From assembly GCA_036380355.1 (NCBI GenBank), contig DASVEW010000002.1, positions 9,162-73,161 of the forward strand: a stretch of DNA of 64,000 nt, written 5' to 3'. Every line of letters begins with the position of its first letter. The stretch's first letter is position 1. Positions 57,396-64,000 of the stretch are shown one piece after another. The DNA comes from JACDAN01 sp036380355 (GTDB taxonomy: Bacteria > Actinomycetota > Thermoleophilia > Gaiellales > Gaiellaceae). The translations under genes and the position numbers were made by a program. The notes beneath the pieces are model-generated. The model was not told where the DNA came from. It worked only from the letters and a program-made list of their open reading frames with translations, and did not search any database.

Positions 57396-59033
57396 TTACC
57401 GGCGGACGATCCGGAGCGTATAGCCCGCTGAGCCGGGCTCCGCGAGGGTCACTTGGAGGTAGTAGATGCCGGCCCGCCGGATGCGGCGCTGGATGCCGAA
57501 GCGCACGACCTCGAACCCTCCCGGGCTCCTCGACTCGGCGGCGATCTGCAGGGTTCGACGCTGGCTGATCCGCCTCGTTCCGGGCCTCCAGAGGACGAGG
57601 TCGACGTTCGCGTTGGCGCGGCTGAGCGTGGCGACCAACCGGCCGCCGCGAGGGAGCCGGACCGCGTAGACGTCGTTCTGGTCCTCCCAGTAGTCGAGCG
57701 ACGCGTTGATGACCTTCGTCCGCTTCCGGACTCGGAACGCCCGCGCTCCCGAGTCGTCGTTGGGCTCGGCGTAGTCGATCGGCGCGAGCCGGCCAGCGTA
57801 GTTCACCGCCGCCGCGACGTTGAGCCTCCCCCAGCCGGTGATGGGGTCGCGGCCTGGGCCGCAGCGGCGGCAGCCCGTCGCCGGCGTCATGTCCGTGGCC
57901 GTGCGCTGGAGCAGCGCGACGACCTGCTCCCGGCGGAGATTCGGCCAGGAGCCGCGCACCAGGACGGCGCCGGCGGAGACGATGGCCGCCGCGAACGACG
58001 TCCCCTGCGGCCGGCGATATTCCTGCGGCCCGCAGTCCGAATAGCCCTGGAGCTCGCAGAGCGGCCGCTGCGCCGTGATCGGCCGCGGCAACGTCGAGAA
58101 GAGCTCGTCGCCGGGCGCGGCGATGTCGTTGTAGACGGGATCGCGGTTCGAGAACATCGGCACCGACCCGTCCCGCGCGACCGCGCTCACGCCGAGCACG
58201 TGGGGCAGCGCGGCGGGGTAGCTCGCGTAGCGCCAGGGCTGCTCGGGCGCGTTGTCGCCGTTGCCGACCGCCGCGACGACGATCACGCCCTTCCGGATTG
58301 CGTACTCGACGGCGCTCGCCTCGAGTCGGGAGAAGCTGTCGCGCGTCGGGTCCTGCGGGTGGCGGACGCCGCCGAGGCTGAGGTTGATCACCTGCGCGTT
58401 CTGGTCGACTGCCCAGCGGATCGCTCGGGCCTCCGCCTCCAGCGGGACGATCCCGTCCCGGCGGACGACCTTGGCAACCAGGAGCTGCGCCGGGAACGCC
58501 ATCCCGGCGATTCCCTGACCGTTGTTCAGCGACGCGGCGATCAGGCCCGAGATGAACGTCCCATGGCCATGCCGGTCGGTCCGGGCCGATCCTCCGACGA
58601 AGCTGCGCACGTCCGCAATCCGCCCTGCCAGGTCGGGATGGCCGGCGTCGACGCCGGAGTCGATGACCGCGATGCGCATCCCCGGCAGCGTCGGACGCTG
58701 CGCCCACGCATCAAACGCCTGAACCGCGCCGAGGTGCCACTGCCGGGTGACGAATGGATCCGTGGGAACGAAAGCCAGCCGGCGGCCGCGCGTGCCGAGC
58801 CGCTCGACGTACGCGACACCGGGCAGGCCGGCGACACCCTCGACGTCGTCCGTCTCGAGGACGACCGCGAAGGGACCGAGCGGCTGGACACTTCCGCCGG
58901 TCCGAGTCTCCAGGGTCCTCGTCAACTCAGCGGGATCGGCACCAGGAGCGACGCCTACGGCGAACCGCGCAGCGTCGGCCGCGCCGGGCAGCGCGAGCGC
59001 CACCGCGGCGACGGCCAGGAGTCTCCGCATCAC
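57396..59033 (-). CDS. Secreted subtilisin-like serine protease (S8)
   Basis: A 545-residue protein. A signal peptide (RRLLAVAAVALALPGAADA) and an inhibitor-like prodomain precede the S8 domain: AVIDSGVDAGHPD (Asp), DRHGHGTFISGLI (His), and RPQGTSFAAAIVS (Ser). A beta-rich C-terminal domain (NDVYAVRLPRGGRL) resembles pre-peptidase C-terminal domains. The start is GTG or the next ATG; both overlap the SpoIID-domain stop. It may process surface or wall proteins. Confidence 0.94.
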   Translation of the reverse strand: MMRRLLAVAAVALALPGAADAARFAVGVAPGADPAELTRTLETRTGGSVQPLGPFAVVLETDDVEGVAGLPGVAYVERLGTRGRRLAFVPTDPFVTRQWHLGAVQAFDAWAQRPTLPGMRIAVIDSGVDAGHPDLAGRIADVRSFVGGSARTDRHGHGTFISGLIAASLNNGQGIAGMAFPAQLLVAKVVRRDGIVPLEAEARAIRWAVDQNAQVINLSLGGVRHPQDPTRDSFSRLEASAVEYAIRKGVIVVAAVGNGDNAPEQPWRYASYPAALPHVLGVSAVARDGSVPMFSNRDPVYNDIAAPGDELFSTLPRPITAQRPLCELQGYSDCGPQEYRRPQGTSFAAAIVSAGAVLVRGSWPNLRREQVVALLQRTATDMTPATGCRRCGPGRDPITGWGRLNVAAAVNYAGRLAPIDYAEPNDDSGARAFRVRKRTKVINASLDYWEDQNDVYAVRLPRGGRLVATLSRANANVDLVLWRPGTRRISQRRTLQIAAESRSPGGFEVVRFGIQRRIRRAGIYYLQVTLAEPGSAGYTLRIVRR

Positions 59034-60658
59034 CGCACCACCAGGGTCTGGCTCGTGCCGGCGACGAGGCCGCGGCCGGGCGCCGTGATCCGCGCGCGGT
59101 AGCTCCCCGGCGGAACGTGCATCGGCGCGGCGAACGAGCCGTCCTCGGCCACCGTCGCGCGGCCGACCGTGCCCCAGGTCCTGCCGCTCAGGCGCTGGAT
59201 CTCGACGGCCGCTCCGACGATCGCCGGCCGCATCGTCCCACGGAGCTCCATCGGGTCGACGACCGGGGTGAGGCGGACCTGCGGAGCCACGCCGAGGCGG
59301 ATCGCCGGCGTTCGCGCCGCGCCGAGCGAGAGCCTGTAGCGCGTGGTTGTGGTCGGCCGCACGGCCACGGAGAAAGCGCCGTCACCGCCGGCCTTCGGGC
59401 TCGCCACGACCCTCCAGCCGCTCGGCCCGAGGTGCTCGAGCCGGAAGCCCGGCACGGCGCGGGCGACTCCCGTCAGCCGCGTCGTCCCGCCGAACACGTG
59501 CGGCTTCGCGGGCTGCGGCAGCGCCAGCACACCGACGCGGAACCACGTCGAGCGGAGACCGAGCTCCCGTCGCACGTCGCTCGCCTTCCCGGAGCGCTCG
59601 CCGCCCGTGCCGACCCCGACGACGGCGTTCGCGCGGCCCGATCCGTTGGTCGTCGTCCTCACGTCGAGCAGCCGGCCGGTCGTCTTCAGCACGCGCTGGA
59701 AGCGAGCGGCGGGAATGACGACCGGGCCCCACGTGTGGTGCGGGGAGATCGAGTCGTAGGGATCCTCGACGCCGGTGAGGTACGGCGTCGGCTTCGAGCC
59801 GGCCCAGACGTCCTGCACGGACGCCGTCCGCCCGCCCGACGTGGAGTGGAAGTAGGCCGTGACGAGCCGCCCGCCGTACGTGAGCACCTCGCCGGCCGTC
59901 TCGTCCACCGCCTCGTTCGTCGACTCCTCCTCCTCGTCGACGCCGCGGTAGACCTGGCTGCGCACGTCCGGGAAGAGGTCGAACGCGCCGCCGACCTTGC
60001 GGGTCGCGAGTGCGTAGGAGCGCGCCGCGACGGCCTGCGCCTTGAGGACCTCCGGCGCCCAGTCGTCGGGAACCTCGGCCGGAACCACCCCATACAGGTA
60101 CTGCTCGAGGCCGACGACGTTGATCGCCCGCAGGCGCCTCCCCACTCTGTCGACCTGAATCGTCCCCCGGAACCGGCGGCCGAGGTGAAGCGGCTCGTCG
60201 CCGGGCAGGAACACGAGCGGCGGTGCGAGTGCGGTGCGCTTCTTCACGCCCTTGACCTTCACCGTCAGACCCGGCCCGATCACCTGCTTCCCGACGAGCG
60301 TCCTCGTGCGGCCCGACGCGTCACGGACGCGGAACGGGGCCTCCGAGGAGATCGTCAGAGTCGGCTTGCTGCCCGCCAGCAACACGCGGACCTTCGCGAC
60401 GGGCGCCTTGCCGATTGTCGCCGAGCGGTAGTAGTGGGTGAGGATCCGGCGATAGTCGTGGCCTCTCCGCGCGAAGCCGTTGGCGCCCCACTGGCTCATC
60501 CCGACCCCGTGGCCCCAGCCGCGGCCGGTGACGAGGAAGATCGGCGTGCCGGGCCGTGCCGCGGCCTCTCCCTGGGCGGCGCGCCGGCTCTCGGCCGCGC
60601 CGACGCCTGCCGCGAGGAGCGCAGCGAGAACGCCGGCTATCAGGACATGGCCGCGCAT
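59030..60658 (-). CDS. Secreted SpoIID/LytB-domain protein
   Basis: A 542-residue protein. The signal peptide is MRGHVLIAGVLAALLAAGVGA (start at 60658; the longer frame upstream is not convincing). VGLEQYLYGVVPAEVPDDWAPEVLKAQAVAARSYAL is the SpoIID domain, with further TAYFHSTSGGRTAS. SpoIID proteins are lytic transglycosylases in endospore formers; in actinobacteria the domain acts on denuded glycan. The C-terminal 200 residues are Ig-like and unknown. It overlaps the subtilase gene. Confidence 0.9.
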   Translation of the reverse strand: MRGHVLIAGVLAALLAAGVGAAESRRAAQGEAAARPGTPIFLVTGRGWGHGVGMSQWGANGFARRGHDYRRILTHYYRSATIGKAPVAKVRVLLAGSKPTLTISSEAPFRVRDASGRTRTLVGKQVIGPGLTVKVKGVKKRTALAPPLVFLPGDEPLHLGRRFRGTIQVDRVGRRLRAINVVGLEQYLYGVVPAEVPDDWAPEVLKAQAVAARSYALATRKVGGAFDLFPDVRSQVYRGVDEEEESTNEAVDETAGEVLTYGGRLVTAYFHSTSGGRTASVQDVWAGSKPTPYLTGVEDPYDSISPHHTWGPVVIPAARFQRVLKTTGRLLDVRTTTNGSGRANAVVGVGTGGERSGKASDVRRELGLRSTWFRVGVLALPQPAKPHVFGGTTRLTGVARAVPGFRLEHLGPSGWRVVASPKAGGDGAFSVAVRPTTTTRYRLSLGAARTPAIRLGVAPQVRLTPVVDPMELRGTMRPAIVGAAVEIQRLSGRTWGTVGRATVAEDGSFAAPMHVPPGSYRARITAPGRGLVAGTSQTLVVR

Positions 60659-60755
60659 TGCGTCGTCGTTTTGCCCCCGAGGTTCCGCAGGAACTTTTCT
60701 GAGGCTAGCGCATCCTTCTGCCGGATCCCGTTCGCACATCGTTTCCTAACAGGAG

Positions 60756-60783
60756 CGTTTCTGCGACGGTTCCAGCGGAAACG
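60756..60783 (+). promoter_or_regulatory. Inverted repeat before the TPR-kinase gene
   Basis: CGTTTCTGC (60756-60764), 10-nt loop, GCGGAAACG (60775-60783), 9 pairs with one G-U. It ends 8 nt before the GTG of the kinase and could be an operator or an mRNA fold over the start region. Confidence 0.4.
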
Positions 60784-60791
60784 ACCTCGCC

Positions 60792-62198
60792 GTGCCCGAC
60801 CGTCGATCCCTCCTGCCGCCGCGCTACCGCGACCCCGAGCACGTCGCGTACGGCGGCATGGGCGAGGTGTACCGCGCAACCGACGACCAGCTCGGGCGCA
60901 CCGTGGCGATCAAGGTCCTGTCGGAGCGGTACGCGGACGACGAGTCGGTCCGGGAGCGCTTCAAGCGCGAGGCGCTTGCGGCGGCGCGGCTGTCGGGGTC
61001 GCCGAACACGGTGACGATCTTCGACGTCGGCGAGTGGGACGGACGGCCGTACATCGTCATGGAGTTCCTCGAGGGCGGGACGCTGGAGAATCGGCTGCGA
61101 GGCCGCGGCGCACAGGATCCGGCGGATGCGCTCCGCTGGCTCCAGGAGGCGGCGGGCGCGCTCGACGCCGCCCACGCGGCTGGGATCGTCCATCGCGACG
61201 TCAAGCCCGGAAACCTGCTCGTCGACGGCCGCGGCGAGGTCCGCGTCGGCGACTACGGCGTCGCGAGCGCGGTGGGGCTCGACTCGATGACGATGACCGG
61301 CACGGTCCTCGGGACGGCCGGGTATCTCTCGCCCGAGCAGGCGAAGGGCGAGCGGGCCACGCCTGCCAGCGACCGGTACGCCCTGGGCGTCGTGGCCTAC
61401 GAGCTGCTGACGGGCGAGCGGCCGTACGCGTCCGACTCGCCGACCGCGGAGGCAGCCGCCCACGTCCACGCGCCGATCCCCTACGCGAGCCGGCACGGCG
61501 ACGTTCCGCCGGAGGTCGACCCGGTCTTTCGGCGCGCGCTCGCCAAGGATCCGGCGGAGCGCTTCCCGACCGCCGCCGATTTCGTGGCGGCCCTGCGCGA
61601 GGCGCTCTCCGAGGCAGCCGGGACCACCCGGCAGCTGGCGGCCGTCCACGAGGAGCAGGCGTACGCGCCGGGCCCAGCGCCGCCGCCCCAGCGGCGGGGG
61701 CCGACCCCGCTCGCCTGGGCCGCCGCCGCGATCCTCGGCGTGCTCGCGGTCGGGGCCGGGCTCGGCGTGGCGGCCATCCTCGGCGATGACGAGGAGCCGC
61801 AGACACGAACCGTCGTCGAGACGCAGGTCACGACCGCGGAAGGACAGCCCACGACGGTCCGGGAGACCGTCACTACTGCGCCCGCAACGACGACGCAGCC
61901 CACGACGGCCACCACGGCGACGACCGCGCCGTCGGACGAGAGCGGCGAGGAGCTGACCGATCGGGCGACCGGCCTCCTCCGGCAAGGCCGCTGGGCCGAG
62001 GCGGAGGCGGTCGCCCGCCAGGCGCTCGCCAAGCTGGACGGATCCGGAGAGCTCTACGAGGCCTACGCGAACTACAACCTCGGCAGGGCGCTCGTCGAGC
62101 AGGACCGCTGCGACGAGGCGCTGCCGCATCTCGACAGGTCGGAGCAGATCCAGGGCAGCCGGCGCGAGATCCGCGAGGCGCGCGCCCGCTGCGCGTGA
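60792..62198 (+). CDS. Membrane Ser/Thr protein kinase with external TPR-like domain
   Basis: A 468-residue protein. The kinase domain (about 10-275) has YGGMGEVYRATD in place of the full LGxGGMGxVY loop, AIKVL, HRDVKPGNLL, and DYG instead of DFG. A membrane helix (AWAAAAILGVLAVGAGLGVAAILG) is followed by a Thr-rich linker (TTAPATTTQPTTATTATTA) and a C-terminal TPR-like part (DRATGLLRQGRWAEAEAVARQAL). The missing first glycine may change activity. The target is unknown. GTG start; divergent from the SpoIID gene. Confidence 0.9.
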   Translation: MPDRRSLLPPRYRDPEHVAYGGMGEVYRATDDQLGRTVAIKVLSERYADDESVRERFKREALAAARLSGSPNTVTIFDVGEWDGRPYIVMEFLEGGTLENRLRGRGAQDPADALRWLQEAAGALDAAHAAGIVHRDVKPGNLLVDGRGEVRVGDYGVASAVGLDSMTMTGTVLGTAGYLSPEQAKGERATPASDRYALGVVAYELLTGERPYASDSPTAEAAAHVHAPIPYASRHGDVPPEVDPVFRRALAKDPAERFPTAADFVAALREALSEAAGTTRQLAAVHEEQAYAPGPAPPPQRRGPTPLAWAAAAILGVLAVGAGLGVAAILGDDEEPQTRTVVETQVTTAEGQPTTVRETVTTAPATTTQPTTATTATTAPSDESGEELTDRATGLLRQGRWAEAEAVARQALAKLDGSGELYEAYANYNLGRALVEQDRCDEALPHLDRSEQIQGSRREIREARARCA

Positions 62199-62206
62199 TT
62201 CGCGGA

Positions 62207-62336
62207 AGTCGTGAGACTTTCCGCGACCCTCCTGAAGCCGGGCGGCGCTTCGCGCCGCGCGGCCCCGCGTCCTGGCGCCGGCTCCCTGGTCCAGCATGCG
62301 CTGGGAGCGAAACGGGCAGAGCCCGTTTCGCGGCGG
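62207..62336. repeat. Composite palindromic repeat, family R3, copy 1
   Basis: Contains AAGTC-GTGA-GACTT, the block GCCGGGCGGCGC/GCGCCGCGCGGCCCCG, CCTGGTCC, and a perfect 11-bp hairpin GCGAAACGGGC-AGA-GCCCGTTTCGC (62307-62331). The same order is found at 63472-63604, so rmlB is flanked by the two copies. The rest of the 62199-62461 gap shows no ORF. Confidence 0.75.
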
Positions 62337-62461
62337 TGGGACCACCCGGTCGATCGGTGGCCTAGGAGGGCTTGGCGAAACGCAGCGCTGTGCCGCAGGG
62401 CCGCAACGAGCGACGTTGCACCAAGCCCTCCTGGTGCCCGCGACGGCCTAAGCTTCGGTTC

Positions 62462-63463
62462 ATGAGAATCCTCGTGACCGGCGCTGCCGGGTTCATCGGC
62501 TCGAACTTCGTCCACTACTGGCTCGACCGGCACCTGGAGGACGATGTGATCGCGCTCGACCTCCTCACCTACGCCGGAAACAGGGCGAACCTCGAGGACG
62601 TCGAGGACGGGATCACGTTCGTCGAGGGCGACATCGGCGACCCCGACCTGGGCCGCCGCCTGTTCGAGGAGGAGGGCGCCGACGTCGTCGTCAACTTCGC
62701 AGCGGAGTCGCACAACAGCCTCGCCGTCGTCGATCCCGGCCGCTTCTTCCGCACGAACGTGATCGGGACGCAGACCCTGCTGGACGCCGCCCGCCAGGCC
62801 GGCACGGTGAAGCGCTTCCACCACGTCTCGACCTGCGAGGTCTACGGCGACCTCGCGCTCGACACCGACGAGGTCTTCACCGAGGACTCGCCGTACGAGC
62901 CGCGCACGCCGTACAACGCCTCCAAGGCCGCCGCCGACCACGCCGTGCGCGCCTACCACGAGACCTACGGCCTGCCGATCACGATCACGAACTGCTCGAA
63001 CAACTACGGGCCGTATCAGTTTCCCGAGAAGGTGATCCCGCTTTTCGTCACCAACGCGCTCGACGACAAGCCGCTTCCGATGTACGCCTCGACGCAGAAC
63101 AAGCGAGAGTGGCTCCACGTCCGCGACCACTGCCGCGCGATCGAGCTCGTCCTCGAGTCGGACCGGGTCGGCGAGACGTTCAACGTCGGCTCCGGCGTCG
63201 AGGCCTCGATCGAGGAGATCGCCGACCTCGTCCTGCGCCACACCGGAAAGCCGGACTCGCTGAAGACGATCGTTCCGGACCGGCCCGGCCACGATCGCCG
63301 GTACCTCCTGGACTCGTCGAAGCTCCGTCGCGAGCTCGGTTGGGAGCCGGAGGTCGGCTGGGAGGACGGCCTCCGCGAGACCGTCGAGTGGTATGCGGCG
63401 AAGCGCGACTGGTGGGAGCCGCTCCGCGACCGGGCGCCGGTGGAGGAGACGGCCTGGCGTTAG
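62462..63463 (+). CDS. rmlB: dTDP-glucose 4,6-dehydratase
   Basis: A 333-residue short-chain dehydrogenase: RILVTGAAGFIGSNFVHYW, NFAAESHNS, TCEVYGD, PYNASKAAADH (YxxxK), NCSNNYGPYQFPEKVIPL and NKREWLHVRDHC are RmlB features. It makes dTDP-4-keto-6-deoxyglucose for rhamnose. The ATG has TAAGCT 7 nt upstream, so it is probably leaderless. rmlD is convergent at 63586. Confidence 0.93.
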   Translation: MRILVTGAAGFIGSNFVHYWLDRHLEDDVIALDLLTYAGNRANLEDVEDGITFVEGDIGDPDLGRRLFEEEGADVVVNFAAESHNSLAVVDPGRFFRTNVIGTQTLLDAARQAGTVKRFHHVSTCEVYGDLALDTDEVFTEDSPYEPRTPYNASKAAADHAVRAYHETYGLPITITNCSNNYGPYQFPEKVIPLFVTNALDDKPLPMYASTQNKREWLHVRDHCRAIELVLESDRVGETFNVGSGVEASIEEIADLVLRHTGKPDSLKTIVPDRPGHDRRYLLDSSKLRRELGWEPEVGWEDGLRETVEWYAAKRDWWEPLRDRAPVEETAWR

Positions 63464-63471
63464 TTCGTCTG

Positions 63472-63604
63472 GCTGAAAGTCTCACGACTTTTCAGCCACC
63501 CTTCTGAGCCGGGCGGCGCGTCGCGCCGCGCGGCCCCGTGGCGCTTCCTGGTCCCTCCTCGACGATTCCGTAGTGGCCGAACGGGCTAGGCCCGCTCGGC
63601 GGCG
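63472..63604. repeat. Composite palindromic repeat, family R3, copy 2
   Basis: CTGAAAGTC-TCAC-GACTTTTCAG (63472-63495), the GCCGGGCGGCGC/GCGCCGCGCGGCCCCG block, CCTGGTCC, and the hairpin CCGAACGGGC-TAG-GCCCGCTCGG. The last hairpin contains the TAG stop of rmlD. The element fills the whole gap between rmlB and rmlD. Confidence 0.75.
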
Positions 63605-64000
63605 AGTCGCTTTAGGCATACGCGGAGCCCCTCACGCCAGTGGGGCAGGCGCGGGGCACCCTTCTCGCTTCGAAGCACCGAATAGGCCGGCCGCGGAGCC
63701 GGCAGGCCGTACTCCGCCGCCGTGATCCGGTTCACGTGGCAGTCGAGCCCGGCCTCCTCGAAGATCGCCTCCGCGAAGTCCGCCCAGGTGCAGTCGCCCT
63801 CGGCCGCGACGTGGTACAGGCCGTACGGGCGTTCGAGGAGCTCGCGGGTCGCCTCCGCGAGGTGGCCGACGTACGTCGGCGAGCCGCGCTGGTCGTCCAC
63901 GACCGAGACCTCCTCGCGCTCGGCGCCGAGTCGCAGCATCGTCCGCACGAAGTTGTGGCCGGTCCACCCGAACAGCCACGACGAGCGCACGATCCAGCCG
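63586..64000 (-). CDS. rmlD: dTDP-4-dehydrorhamnose reductase, C-terminal part (runs off window)
   Basis: About 137 residues at the window end: VRSSWLFGWTGHNFVRTML, VVDDQRGSPTYVGHLAE and YHVAAEGDCTWADFAEAIF are the C-terminal half of RmlD. It makes dTDP-rhamnose with NADPH. The upstream part, including the Rossmann motif, is outside. Its stop lies in an R3 hairpin. Confidence 0.92.
   Translation of the reverse strand, partial: GWIVRSSWLFGWTGHNFVRTMLRLGAEREEVSVVDDQRGSPTYVGHLAEATRELLERPYGLYHVAAEGDCTWADFAEAIFEEAGLDCHVNRITAAEYGLPAPRPAYSVLRSEKGAPRLPHWREGLRVCLKRLAAERA

Overview
The window is a 64 kb piece of a very GC-rich chromosome. It is most likely from an actinobacterium, and the class Thermoleophilia (Gaiellales or Solirubrobacterales type) is my best guess. 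The reasons are the fhaA-fhaB-pstP-rodA-pbpA-pknB cell-wall cluster, an ANTAR-type response regulator paired with a HisKA_2 kinase, two glnA genes, the sufCBD operon, many GTG and TTG starts, and TAnnnT -10 boxes 6-7 nt from start codons, as in leaderless actinobacterial genes. I see no phage, transposase or CRISPR array. The taxonomic call is inference.

Layout. (1) 1-8817, minus strand: one tightly coupled operon running from a membrane Ser/Thr kinase through FhaA, FhaB, PP2C phosphatase, FtsW/RodA, PBP and PASTA kinase to D-Ala-D-Ala ligase. (2) 8907-13675: mixed housekeeping genes (DUF4446, HNH nuclease, phosphotransferase, rhodanese, tiny zinc-ribbon protein, GNAT). (3) 13680-27425: a nitrogen block with a glnA1-PII-amt operon, an ABC export/GNAT/MFS operon, glnA2, and a two-component pair (GAF/HisKA_2 kinase and ANTAR regulator) with an alpha/beta hydrolase between them. 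(4) 27560-40310: an ABC-F ATPase with a long leader RNA, then Fe-S assembly genes (sufC-sufB-VOC-VOC-sufD, sufS, sufU, Rieske protein) mixed with a DipZ-like redox protein and an unusual cytochrome c lipoprotein. (5) 40420-44363: tatA, tatC, adenosine deaminase, a TPR protein, a STAS protein and a diheme cytochrome. (6) 44386-49287, minus: a cytochrome c oxidase operon (cox2-cox1-Usp-cox3-Usp) with Usp-like genes inside it. (7) 49389-52206: small membrane protein, histidine kinase, M23 peptidase, superoxide dismutase, tRNA-Lys. (8) 52207-64000: surface polysaccharide genes (WbpI/A/B/D-like, rmlB, rmlD) around a secreted subtilase, a SpoIID-domain protein and another Ser/Thr kinase.

The most interesting signal is regulatory. 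Both glnA genes have a short 5' leader with the same hairpin, a GAGGC/GCCTC stem closing a hexaloop with A at position 1 and G at position 4. That hairpin is mutually exclusive with an intrinsic terminator placed just before the ribosome binding site. A1/G4 hexaloops are the recognition feature described for ANTAR antiterminators, and an ANTAR regulator is encoded 2.6 kb downstream of glnA2. Terminator-like hairpins also sit directly in front of sufC and the ABC-F gene, so transcription attenuation may be a common control mode here. Four families of short dispersed palindromic repeats occupy intergenic spaces, some with compensatory base changes between copies.
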